From NCBI GenBank assembly GCA_031772625.1, contig CM062816.1:834976033-835040032 (forward strand): a stretch of DNA of 64,000 nucleotides, in the 5' to 3' direction. The DNA is from Pinus tabuliformis (Eukaryota > Streptophyta > Pinopsida > Pinales > Pinaceae). The translations under genes and the position numbers were made by a program. The notes beneath the pieces were generated by a model. It was not told the DNA's origin. It made no database searches and saw nothing but the letters and a program-made list of their open reading frames with translations. Within the stretch, counting starts at the first letter, position 1, and each line of letters starts with the position of its first letter. Shown one piece after another: positions 12,076 through 22,539 of the stretch.

Positions 12076-12293
12076 AGGTCGTTGGCCTAATGGCAGGGCC
12101 TTGTTGTTGGGTTGAAAGAGACCGGGAGTCAAACCCCATCCGCGCCATAATAAATAAAATTTTATTTTTTAAAACGTTTTGGCATTGTTTTAGTTTAGTT
12201 GTCGGTCATGTTTTTTGTTGGTGTTTTGTATTAAGTGGGTCATCGTTTAGCGGGTCAGCCCCCGACCGACGCGGGTTCAAGTCCCGCTAGCCC
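12076..12293 (+). other. Pair of tRNA-like segments inside the left D LTR
   Basis: Segment 1 has an A-box-like TGGCCTAATGG at 12,083-12,093 and a B-box-like GGGAGTCAAACCCC at 12,124-12,137. Segment 2 ends with a perfect T-arm-like hairpin, GCGGG-TTCAAGT-CCCGC at 12,271-12,287, followed by TAGCCCA, which can pair with upstream TGGGTCA at 12,236-12,242. Both are too short or incomplete for a normal cloverleaf. The sister LTR carries both at 15,690-15,745 and 15,843-15,900, so they were part of the LTR before insertion. They could be a tRNA-derived SINE captured by the LTR or decayed tRNA genes. Confidence 0.45.
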
Positions 12294-12309
12294 AATATAT
12301 GCGGTTGTT

Positions 12310-12379
<70 letters not shown>
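12310..12379. repeat. (AT)n(TG)n microsatellite
   Basis: About eight AT units run into about 27 TG units at 12,325-12,379 within the left D LTR. The sister LTR has only a short 'tttttttatatatat' at the matching place (about 15,910-15,925). ORFs reading through it are artefacts. Confidence 0.95.
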
Positions 12380-12380
<1 letters not shown>

Positions 12381-12845
12381 TCGTTGGCCATATAATATAA
12401 TCGTTATATGTGAAATATGACATCCAAGGGTTGGGCCAGTCTACCCGCCTTTTTTTAATATTTTTTATTTTAAACTTAACCAAGAGGTTGATCGCCAGAT
12501 TTTTAGGGGTCACTGGAAACTTTAAATAAGCAACAATTTCGTCAGTTTCAACTGCCGATAAGTGTCAAATTATCACTTAGTTAACAACTACCAAATTTAG
12601 CAACTTCCACCAAATTTATTCGGACCTCCAGATTTTGTGAACCTCCAAATTTAGTTAGTGCTTTGCTAAATTTAGCTAGTGGGGCTATGTTGACCAAAAC
12701 TTTGACTACGAATATCTTAAGCATACGAAGTCAGATTCGAGTGTTGTCTACATCATTGGAATTAGGAAAATGAGCTCTTCGATTTGGTTCTAGTTTTGTG
12801 AACTCTGATTTTTTTTTTTTAGCCTTTCTGGAGCCACCTGGATCA

Positions 12846-12860
12846 TTCCTCCCCATTGAG
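12846..12860 (-). promoter_or_regulatory. Polypurine tract of element D
   Basis: The minus-strand sequence next to the left LTR reads CTCAATGGGGAGGAA, a purine-rich tract placed exactly where plus-strand priming is expected for a minus-strand element. Confidence 0.6.
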
Positions 12861-14493
12861 GAGCTTTTGGTCCTCCAAAAGCATGAAAAAAATCTGCAAT
12901 CTGTTATACTCCCTCGTTTTCACCACAAGTGGCTTGACAGACCATACTTCCTTCTCCTTCACCTTTGTATTTCAGAGCCATAAGTGATGAACCGACACCT
13001 ATATCTTGTGCAGACCTATAGTACAACTTGCAAAATACATATTATTTTACAAGACCTATTATGACCCAAGAAAACCCCATACTTTCCAAGAGTTTATAAC
13101 ACACTCTTTGGTCAAGTTTACATCAAAATCATAACAAAAACCAATACCCAAGCTATCAACTAAAATACCAAAAACATCATCATGTTGCATTCATAAGTAA
13201 TATCAAACACTTCATCACTTTTACAAACATATCACAACATGTGATTTACAAAATATGGCCATGAACAACTACTTAAAAATTCTACCCATCTCTTACCCAA
13301 CTAGGTTGATGGGCTATGTTCATGTAGCTAGATTTCTTGTTGATCAACTTCATTGATTGGTTCCTTGACAGGTTCTTTCTCGTCTTCCTTTGGTCACTGC
13401 TATGGAGGGAGCTCCCAACATGTGTCTCTCTAATGTCCACTCTTGTTGCAATGGATACAAAAATTATTCTTCCTCCAGACATGCTTGACCTTCTTCCTTC
13501 GTTGATGTGGAGAAGGGTTTTCACATATTTTCCTCTTCCTTGCTTCCATTCTCTTCCAACGCTTGGCAACAACATGGTTATACAAGCCAAAAAAAGTACA
13601 TGGTATTATGTGCCAAAGGTTTTATTCATCCATTAACAATCTTCTTTTAATCAAAAGGAACATTAGAATATCGAGACCTTTTATACCTTGTTTGGTTTTC
13701 TCTGGTTTGATCTTGGCGATGAGAGCTTGCCTTAATTATTCTTATATAATTCTCATTGTCACAATAAGATTGTGATGTCCCTTCAGTATCCTCTTTTGTT
13801 GATGGTTTTGGAAATGGCTTGGATTATTTTCTTGTAGAACCCCTTACTTTTTCTGCCTTCCAACACTCTCCTTCAATGTAATCCAATCGTGAAAATCAAG
13901 GTCTTTATACAACCCCTAATGGTTGAGTCATTCCTCAGCCATTAACACCAAGTCCTCCTCCTTTATATCCCATCTCGGTAAGGAGTCTCATGTTGGTTCC
14001 TGAAATGGGTACCTCAATGTTTCCAACAGAAATAACATAATGTGAAATTGAAACTAAAGAATTACCAATATTTTTTACTTCAGTTGTTGATTATGAAGTA
14101 GGTGATGATGGCTTTGTTAAGCCTTCATTTCACTTCAACTTTTCCAAGGCCTCTTCTATGGCTCGTAATTGAAGCCGCAATCTCTGCTTCTCCTCTCCTT
14201 CTTCTTGTAAAATTCCCCTTAAATCAACATTCTCCACTTGAAGGCTTTGGATGATCTCTTCATTTGAATGATGAGAAGAAGATGAAGAATAAGAATATTC
14301 TCCCAAAGATGGAGATGGAGCATCGTCCTCTGCTCTCTCTTTCTCCTATTCCTCTTTTGTCATTCCCTCTTCAAAATAGGAAAACAATATGCCTACCATG
14401 TTTTTCCATAGAAGGCCTCATAGAGATCTTGGTTTTTCTCCATTTCCCTTCTTTTTGCATGCTGAATTCATAATCCATGGTAAAAAGGTCAAA
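12861..14493 (-). pseudogene. Decayed Gag of element D with a zinc knuckle
   Basis: The reading is broken by stops and frameshifts. At 13,459-13,415 on the minus strand, one frame gives CIHCNKSGH, a stop (TAG), then RDTCWEL. This is a CX2CX4HX4C zinc knuckle with one stop inside, the CW ending being common in copia-type Gag. Minus-strand ORF 13,590-13,282 covers the same place in another frame. I see no protease, integrase or RT motifs in the 1.66 kb interior. Nucleocapsid function is inferred from the knuckle alone. Confidence 0.6.
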
Positions 14494-14507
14494 CCAATCT
14501 GGTACCA
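14494..14507 (-). promoter_or_regulatory. Primer binding site of element D
   Basis: The minus strand reads TGGTACCAGATTGG two bases inside the right-hand LTR. It is close to the plant tRNA-iMet primer site (TGGTATCAGAG...), which fixes the element's orientation as minus. Confidence 0.65.
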
Positions 14508-14509
14508 CT

Positions 14510-16008
14510 TTATCTGGGGAATTTTTTTAGTGCTTTCAAACAAAAATTCCCATCGTACAAGACCTTTTAATAAGACTTACATTTTCTTGTGAAATCATGA
14601 GCAATTCATATTTTAAACAACTTCAACAAACCATCAACATGAAAAAAGGAACAATAATCATGAAACACACACAAACACATGATATGATAAGGCAGTTCAC
14701 CCAATGTGGGCTACTCCTCTAGGCCTGGTGTCAAAAGTGGGGAGGCCGCTTCATTAGCTGTTGCAAGAAGATGATGAGTACATGATGTAATATTTGTCAA
14801 TACAAGGATGAACCCCCTTATCTAGAGTGGCATGTCTCTCCATGAGACGTTCTCCTATAATAACTCTTACTCATAAAATCTCTCCTTCAACATGACAAAG
14901 GAACAATATATCACATAAAGTGGCATACAATGATCCTCTCACAAAGTGGCATATATGGATCTCAAATTCAAATCATCTTCCCAAAAAAAATCAAATGAAC
15001 AAATGGAAATAATGCACCTTATACGTCCAAGTTTGGGTACAGACTAAAAATTGGCTACTCAAATGAAGAAAAATAATGTGCCACCAATTTCCTTGCGAAA
15101 AATCATGAAATTTAAGTATAAACTCAACCCCTTTCTATCACGATCAATTTTGGGCTCCCTAGGAATCTCAATGATTCCTCAAAGAGTCTCTTTTGCCGGT
15201 TGACTGAAATTCAACTACTTATATGAATAAACTTATCACACCATCGCATTCCTTTTGAAAAATTGAGTCAGATGAATACAAAGTTGGTCTGGTTCTAATA
15301 CTGTCAATTTTGGGCCTCTAGGGAATCTTTCAAATTCCATGCATATTCCTGCATCAAGGTTCCACCTTCATGGTTCCTTCCTCAACATTTTTTTATGGAA
15401 AATTTGTTGCTCATATCAAAAAATCATCTACACCATTAGACTCCTAGATAAATTCTGATCAATCTGAGTATAAACTTGGCATAATTATGACTATGTCAAA
15501 ATTCAGTTCTAAGGGAATCTTACAGATTCCTCACAAGATTCTCAAGTTCATGGTTCCACTGCCTCATTTTGTGTGCCATATCAGGGTTCCTGACTCAATG
15601 CTCTCCTCTCAGCCTCCACTTCCCTCTGAATTGGGAAAATTTTAGTCTTTATATATTTTTTATGGGGCATGAATACCAACATATGATGTTGGCCTAACGG
15701 CAACGTCTTGCTATTAGGTCGGCGAAGACATGGATTCAAACCCTGCTCGTGCCATAAAAAAAAATTGTTTTGGCTTCTAAAATTTTTTGGCATCATTTTA
15801 ATTTGGTTGGTGGTTATGTTTGTCATTGGTGTTTTGTATTAAGTTACCACCAGTTGGCGGGCAGGCCCCCAGCCAGTGGGTTCAAGTCATGTCAGCCCAA
15901 TATATGCGGTATTTTTTTATATATATGGTCGTTGGCCATATAACATAATAATTATATGTGAAATAGGATAACCAAGGGTTGGGTGGGTCTGTCGGGCCCG
16001 CCCGCCCT

Positions 16009-16061
<53 letters not shown>

Positions 16062-16435
16062 CTCGACCAACAGGTCAATTGCCAAAATTTTAGGGGTCAC
16101 TAGAAATTTTAAACATGCAACAATTTCATCATTGCCAACCACCGATAAGCGTCAAATCGTCAATTAGTTAACAACCACCAAATTTAGCTGCTTTCGCCAA
16201 ATTTGGTCGGACCTCGAGATTTAGCGAACCTCCAAATTCAATTAGCGCTCTACTAAATTTAGTTAGTGGGGCCAAGTTGACTAAAACTTTGACTGCAAAT
16301 ATCTTGAGCATACAAATCAGATTTGAGAGTCAATTGTGCCATTAGAATTAGGACGAAAAGTTCTTCGATCTGGTTCTAGTTTCAGCAAAATCCGAAGACT
16401 TTTATTTTTGAGCCTTTCTAGAGCCACTTGGATCA
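14510..16435 (-). repeat. Element D right LTR (5' LTR of the minus-strand element)
   Basis: It starts TTATCTGGGG (diverged from TGATCTGGG) and ends GGATCA, then the TSD CCCCA. It carries the tRNA-like segments at 15,690-15,745 and 15,843-15,900 and a long AT microsatellite at 16,015-16,058. That site in the left LTR holds only a non-repetitive A/T stretch (12,450-12,475). Confidence 0.88.
16015..16058. repeat. (AT)n microsatellite
   Basis: About 21 AT units lie inside the right D LTR, absent from the equivalent site of the left LTR. This expansion is independent of the TG tract in the left LTR. Confidence 0.95.
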
Positions 16436-16520
16436 CCCCATGCATAATAAGTTCTAAATATCTCTCTAGGATTTTTTATTTCCCCTTCTCCCCCCCCACC
16501 CCCACCGCCTCCCCCAAACA

Positions 16521-16984
16521 ACAAAACTTGCAACCCAAAAATAATTAACTATATCATTGACACGTCTAAGTAACTTTCATTTCTCATGCAATCTTCTAAG
16601 TTTCACCTAAAAATAATGACATTAAATTAATACTCATTTTTTAGACTAAGTATATGAATCTACTAACTATTTGTACCATGCCTATTCTTTTATTTCCTTC
16701 ATAGCCTAAGTTTAAGCTTGGCATTCTTCTATCACTTTCCTTGCACAACCTTATTTTTGAGTTCTCATGAATGTAACTAGGTAACCAAATATAACCTTCC
16801 CTTTGTTATTGAAGTGTGCCTAAAGGTTATCTCCACCATAAAGTTTTATACACTTGCACCACTAGGAGTTGAAGTTCCTTAACACAACATAACATCAACA
16901 TATGGCTTCTATCTATGCTCATGCTCCTTTGATGAAGATGGGTGGCAACATAGTTAAATTTGGTGAGATCCACGCACCTCCAAT
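16521..16984. other. Stretch without genes before element A
   Basis: I see no reading frame or repeat I can name. It ends with the AAGAG target site (16,985-16,989) of the large composite A. Confidence 0.4.
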
Positions 16985-16989
16985 AAGAG

Positions 16990-18970
16990 TGTAACAACCC
17001 CTATTTGATTTCCTATGTAAATAAAAATAAGACCAAGGTCATGGGACACATATTCCAAGTTGAATGTTGGATAAAACGTATTGATGGGCATCATTGGTGC
17101 CTAATAAATGGCTATGGAAATTGACAAAGGCATTGGCAAAGGCAAAGACGCATTAATTGGCATTTATTGATGGAAATAAAGGAAAATAGGAGAAAAGGGA
17201 GATGAAGGGTCACAAATTTGCATGAGGAGGAAATTGAAGGAAAATGAAGAATAAAAGCCTCAATAATAAAAAATATTCTGAGGATTAATTCACGACTTTT
17301 TTCAATTGAGCTTTTGTTAGTTGAGCTTTTGTGGGTTTACATTTTGTCAGTTCAGTTTTGGAGCTCTCTTTTATTCTTTTATTCTCTCATACTCCTGCAC
17401 ATTTAGAGTATTCTTGGAGCACTTTGACATACATTGGAGTTGGATAAAGAATGAAAAGGAAAGCAGGAAAGCGCAAGGGAATAGTTGGATCAACAACTAC
17501 AATATGGTTACTTTGTAGGTAACAGGTTGCATTTGTGATTTCCTTGTCGATTTTTTTTATGCATGGTATATTCATGTGATTATATGGTTGTGTTGTCATT
17601 AGCATGGAGGATTTCCTGGAGTAACAGTGGTTTTAACATTTCCTTGCCATTTTCGAGATACCATGGTGTTGTGGGATTTTCCACTTGATTTTTTTTTTTT
17701 TGGTGTTCATAATTCCTTATGGTTGTGGGTTGGAACAAACACTTTGGAAACCTTGGAACAACTTGGGTTGAGTTACTAGTCCTGGAGCCTAGGTTGGGAC
17801 AAATTCTTTGGAGCCCTTGGTGGGTTTATTTACTAGTCCATGGAGTCGGGTTGGACAAATTCTCTGGAGCCCTGGAAGGCTATGGGTTGAGTTACTAATT
17901 CCTGGAGCCCTAGACAACTTGGGTAGAGACTGATATGGTTGGTGTTAATGATGTCTAACCGAAGAGGCGGAATCATTGTGGTTGAGGGTTGAGGCGTTTT
18001 GGCCTCAAGAGCCCTGCTTGGTTTTGTCTTAGTTTATTCCATGAGATCCCACATTCATGCTTGGAATATGGCGCGGGAGTGATTGGATGACAGAGAGATT
18101 TGGTTCATCCTAATCTATGGTCGGGTGGTACGTGGAAGTCCCTGACTTTGTTGGTATTTTTAGATGTTAATATGAGACATTTCATTACTGTTATTCATAT
18201 ATATTTGTAGTGATTATGTTGGCAATATTATGGTTGAGTTGCCATGGTTTCTATGCTGGTTATTTTCCAGTTATATGTTGATTATATGATGTGTACAATT
18301 TATGGCTTTTGTTATGAATTGTTTAGTTATTGATTGGTTGATGAATATATGGACTAATAAGTTTTGTTTTAGCTATGTGGAGAGGGAATAGGGCCTTCTT
18401 TTTTATTCTCGGATGAATACCAGAATTATGATCATATATGCATTCATGACTTGTAGCTTACATGTTTGCCATATGTTTAACGAAATGTCTAGTGTGTTCT
18501 AGGCAGTCTAGGTCAAGTACTTAATTCAATTTTGAATGATTAGTTTTTCCCTCATGTCAATAATGACTCTGGAAAGTCCCATATAGTTATGGGAAATGAT
18601 CTAGAGTTTGATCTGGAATTGTGGCTCAAATCTTGGGACCGTGCCCTCTAAATTGAAATATTTTGGCTATTACCACATGGAAGTAGTGTCATGCATGAAG
18701 TTGGAGCCTTATAACCACACCCTTGTAGGCTTGTGTGTGGTTGGGATGTTAAGTTAGAGAAAAGAAACCCTATCTCAGGGTTTGGTCACCTGGGGTAGTT
18801 CTTTGACCCCTAAGTGTCCTATATGCCTTGAGGAATGTATGTGAGTTGCCATTTATCAGCCCCACTTTCATAACTGAAGCTTGGAGGTTGGGTCATGTCA
18901 TAGTAACGCTCATCTCATGTTTATCTTGGCAGGTTTATGAATTTGGGGAAATGTGGGAGGGGTGGTTACA
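16990..18970 (+). repeat. Element A LTR1
   Basis: It runs from TGTAACAACCCC to GGTGGTTACA. At 17,725-17,930 it contains a 50-60 bp internal repeat around 'gagttactagtcctggagccyagg ttggga'-type phrases, also present in LTR2 (36,003-36,200) and LTR3 (43,008-43,205). ORFs within it are not credible genes. Confidence 0.88.
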
Positions 18971-18973
18971 GGG

Positions 18974-18988
18974 TGGTATTAGATCTCC
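18974..18988 (+). promoter_or_regulatory. Primer binding site after LTR1
   Basis: TGGTATTAGATCTCC lies three bases after LTR1. The less mutated counterpart after LTR2 is TGGTATCAGAGATC, matching the tRNA-iMet primer type. Confidence 0.75.
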
Positions 18989-19231
18989 CAAGTTCAAACA
19001 CTTGGACTAGATGGGCTAGTTGTGATTTTTGTGCATGCATGTTAGTTGTCGAAGTGTTTTCTATGCATGCATTGTGATAGTCACTGTTGTGGCCTTCTGT
19101 TGTCATAATGATGTTGAGATGATTGATATGTTGATTTCATATATATACATATGTTTTTCTAATCCATATTGACTGTGCAAACAAGATAGTCTCCCCTGAA
19201 ATTCATTGAGGTATGTTAATTATGTTTATAT

Positions 19232-20246
19232 TTGGTTTATTCGGCATGGTATGTTTGTATGGAGAACAAGATTAAGATGAAAAACATAATGGTGGACTAT
19301 ATTTCACGTGATTCTTCCTATAGATCAAATGAACAACATGGCGATGAGTACTCCCCTAACATAGCAGATACATTGAGAAGTTTGAAAGCAAAGGTCAGAA
19401 GTTGTAAGGTGGATAGTGACAGGATCATTCAGTCACAGGAAATACTTCTCAAGGCACAAGAGAAACAAGCAAAGGATAATTCAATCATCCTTCAGAGTCT
19501 ATTAGATTTGCAGAGACAAGGACTGCTTAGGATCATTCATGGACAAGAGGAAAGGACCAATGGGGCATATGGCAATTGGTCTCAATCAAGATACAAGTTT
19601 GACAGGGATGACACAACCAGAGATGGTAGATTCTTGGATACACCTAAAAGGAAGGGTAATGACTATGGGTTGTATTCTAGTTCTGGTTCAGAGATACATC
19701 ATTGTCGTCAACGCCACAATCCATATAAGAGGAGTGAGAAGTAGTACTTGCTAGAGGAGTTCAAGAAAGAAAATCATTCTACATTTGATGTAAAAATGAA
19801 TAAGTCACAAGATGAAAAAGCTTGGTTGCTTGGGATGAATAAGTTTTTAGATTGCATGATTATTCAAAAAATATGGAAGCCAAGATAGCTACTTTCAGTC
19901 TTAAAGGAAAAGCAAACATTTGGTGGGAAGATATGAAGAATGTCAGAGGCATTTGAGAAGAGGAGCTGACTTGGAGTGAGTTTGAGATACTTTTTAGGAA
20001 GAAGTATCTATCTAAAAGATATTATGATGACAGGGAAAAGGAGTTATATGAGTTGAAGATGGGATCTATGACCGATGAGGAGTATACTAGTAGATTCTTG
20101 GAGTTGTTGAGATATGTGCCTTATCTTAAGGAGGAGAAAACAAAGATTCAGAGATTCATCAGTGGGTTGTCGGTATCATTCAAAAATAGGATTGGGTTAT
20201 ATGAGCGTAAATTGTTGGAGGAATCCATAATAAAGTTGAAGCAGTG
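19232..20246 (+). pseudogene. Left-copy Gag of element A
   Basis: The first part (19,232-19,744, 170 codons) is a charged N-terminal region. After a TAG stop (19,742) the Gag core follows, with 'FSLKGKANIWWEDMKN' and 'ELTWSEFEILFRKKYLS' near 19,900-20,010 and an ORF from 20,053 containing 'MTDEEYTSRFLELLRYVPYL'. This is the Retrotrans_gag fold typical of gypsy elements and would form the particle core. A TGA at 19,954 lies in the same codon as a TGA in the right copy (38,238), and the TAG also has its twin (38,025). The frame is cut at 20,246 by the B LTR, so the 160-residue tail and zinc knuckle are missing here. Confidence 0.8.
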
Positions 20247-20852
20247 TTATCAAGGTGGATATTGGTGGATATTGGTGGATATTGGTGGCCACTTTCCTAT
20301 CCCATTTGGACCTCTGCCATTATCTCTTTCATTTTTTCAGTTTCCTTATTTGTAGCACAATTTACTATTTTTGGCAGTTTTTCGGCTCCTAAACTTCCGG
20401 AGCCATTTTGAGGCCCTAAATGATGTTTTTTGGGCAAAATTGGTCCAGTGATTGCTAAAGCAATCACATCAGAAACTATACTCCTTGGAGAGATCTTTCC
20501 AACAAGGTATCATATGCATCAAATGAAGTTGGCTGCCCAACTAACCCCAACGGGGCCCATAAACTCTTGGTGTTACATCACCTCGGGTTAGGGTTTTGGT
20601 TGTTTATGGTTTTCTCTTATTGTTCAATAATAAAAAGGCCCTTAAGCCTCACTGTAACTCAGTTCATAGGCATGTAGCTGCCACATCTATTCTCAGAGAT
20701 AAGCTATCATTGCCTAAGCTAGTCTTATTTCCATTCTGTTTGTAAGCATATTTCAATATTTGATATTAATGAAATGAAGTGTTATTTCTGCTGCATCTCT
20801 GTATTTATGGTTATATCTGTAATTTGTTGTGGTCTTGTCTAAATCCAGATCA
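20247..20852 (+). repeat. Element B 5' LTR
   Basis: It aligns with 33,456-34,070 throughout ('gtagcacaatttacta', 'ttttgaggccctaaa', 'aataaaaaggccctt', 'tgatattaatgaaatga'). It has a local 12-bp expansion, GGTGGATATTGG three times at about 20,254-20,289, which the 3' LTR lacks. It ends in ...CCAGATCA. Confidence 0.88.
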
Positions 20853-20853
20853 G

Positions 20854-20865
20854 TGGTATCAGAGC
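20854..20865 (+). promoter_or_regulatory. Primer binding site of element B
   Basis: TGGTATCAGAGC, an exact match to the common plant tRNA-iMet primer site, lies one base after the LTR end CA. Confidence 0.92.
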
Positions 20866-20889
20866 AGTCTGCTCTTTCTCTTTTTTCCT

Positions 20890-22539
20890 TTCCATGTCCC
20901 CAATGAGGTCAAGGTATAAGGAGTTAGGGCTCGATCTGGTTGAACCATTGCAGGATCAGCCTCACAAAACCTGACAACCTCCCATGGCGGAAGAAAAGAA
21001 AGACAAGGGGGTAGGAGATCCTTTCCAAATGTTGCTCGAGGAAGCCCTCAAGTGATAGAGGGACGTGATGATGGATAACTTTGCCCAGATCCTTCGACGA
21101 CTACCCACATGCAATGCATCTTCATCCAATAACAACTCTGGAGGCGCCACTCCTTTTAAGGTACAAGTTAACTTCGATATTCCCATATTCGAAGGCCTGA
21201 TAGATGCAGACGTCGTAGATAAATTGTTAAATCTATTTAAATGATATTTTTCAGTTCATGACTTTTCCAATCGAGAAAATATTACGTTTGCACTTCTCAA
21301 AGTTGCCCCACACGTCAAGGACTGGTGGTAAACCTATTGTGTACAAAAGGAAAATAGTGAACCCTCATTGTTTTCAGTTGCACCCACTTGGAATTCTTTC
21401 CGAGATGCCATCAAGGAACAGTATTACCCTGTTGAGAACTATGAAGTTGGGTATCAAGGATTCTTAGCGGCATTTGGTACTAAAATACTGCAGCTTCCTA
21501 CACAGGTACATCCAAGACGAGATGGAGTTCCTGGACATCTTATCGGTTGGCACGGTGTATCGATATGTTGTCAAGATCAAGCAGAAGTTTAAACAAAAGA
21601 AGCGAGACTTTGGATCTGTGAATCTGAAGAACAAAGGACAAAGCCAAGGCGGGGTGACCCAAGGAAACCTGTTGAAGCTACAAGAAAAGAACATCGCCAC
21701 GAATTCATAGAAGGACACATGAAAGTGTTGTGAGTTCCATAAGATCCCCACTCACAACACAAGTGAGTGTCAGGTCAAGCAGTCATTGGTGGTTGGGTTG
21801 AAGGCTTCAGAATTAGATGCATGTTCCGACCCTGAGTCAAAACTCGACAAGAGGAATGACAAAGGGAAGCAGATTATTGATGCGAAGCACGATGCCATTG
21901 TTGCCACCACCAATATCCAGAAGCATGAACTCGAAGATCCATAGGAGGGGGAGTGTCTTTTGCACTTACAAATGTGGGTGAAGGCTTCGTCGCTACAATT
22001 CATTGTCGATGGTGGTAGCCAAAATAACCTCATTTCATCAGAGGTCGTGAAGCAGCTGGGGCTACTGACCATACCACACCCACAACCTTACAACATCGGG
22101 TGGCTTCACCAAGGACGAGATCTCCGAGTCAACCAACAATGTCGCCTTCCCTACAGCATCAAGCCCTTCACAGATGAGGTATTGTGTGATGTTGTTCCTC
22201 TCGATGTTTGTGATGTATTATTAAGACAACCATACGTATGGAAGCGGAATGTTGTATATGAGTCTATACCTCACTCTGTGATTATTTATTTGGGTAATAC
22301 GTTATACAAGATACCAGAGGTAGCCCCACTTACCGCCACCTCTTTGATCTCTGCTAAGAAATGCAGTAAGATCATCTCCCAATATAGGAAATTTATTTTC
22401 TTTCTGGTTCACTCTCAAAGTAAGGGGGAGATTGTATCCACATCCATGGCCTCAGGAAGGGTTCCTCCATGCAACAGAAGCAGGTGGATACGATCATGAA
22501 AGAATACCGAGACATCTTCTCCTCACCTAGAGGGGTAAC
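20890..22539 (+). pseudogene. Element B Gag and protease, decayed
   Basis: The Gag core spans about 20,980-21,600 across several frames (for example FKVQVNFDIPIFEG, then VKDWW, WNSFRDAIKEQYYPVENYE, and 'QDEMEFLDILSVGTVYRYVVKIKQK'). An ORF at 21,960-22,499 gives the retropepsin-like protease, with the catalytic region FIVDGGSQNNLISSEVVKQL near its start and 'LLRQPYVWKRNVVYES' further on. The protein then runs toward the RT entry ('KEYRDIFSSPRG') and is interrupted at 22,539 by solo LTR E. Protease would cleave the Gag-Pol polyprotein. Many stops and frame changes make it non-functional. Confidence 0.75.

Larger units (their letters stand above)
10913..12845 (-). repeat. Element D left LTR (3' LTR of the minus-strand element)
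   Basis: It starts TGATCTGGGAAAT and ends GGATCA on the plus strand. The duplicate at 14,510-16,435 aligns along its whole length ('cagttcacccaatgtgggcta', 'aaaagtggggaggycgcttc' and others). It contains a TG microsatellite that the sister LTR lacks at that site, and two tRNA-like segments. Confidence 0.88.
10913..16435 (-). mobile_element. Element D: gag-only LTR retrotransposon with TSD
   Basis: Two direct LTRs (10,913-12,845 and 14,510-16,435) enclose 1.66 kb. LTR ends are TGATC...GATCA, and the 5-bp flank CCCCA is duplicated at 10,908-10,912 and 16,436-16,440. On the minus strand, a tRNA-iMet-like primer site (TGGTACCAGATTGG) follows the right-hand LTR and a purine tract precedes the left-hand LTR. 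The interior has room only for Gag and shows a zinc knuckle. No protease, RT or integrase is recognisable, so it depended on another element. The LTRs differ at many sites, so the insertion is old. Confidence 0.88.

Noticed and set aside
12236-12293. A complete functional tRNA gene
   Set aside because: The T-arm-like hairpin is perfect, but the segment is too short for D, anticodon and variable arms, and it is duplicated with the LTR.
12235-12513. ORFs reading through the TG microsatellite on both strands
   Set aside because: Simple repeats are open in several frames. The peptides are only Val-Cys or Thr-His runs, with no domain.
15882-16167. ORFs across the AT microsatellite (Ile-Tyr repeats)
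   Set aside because: Low-complexity artefact of (AT)n inside the D LTR.
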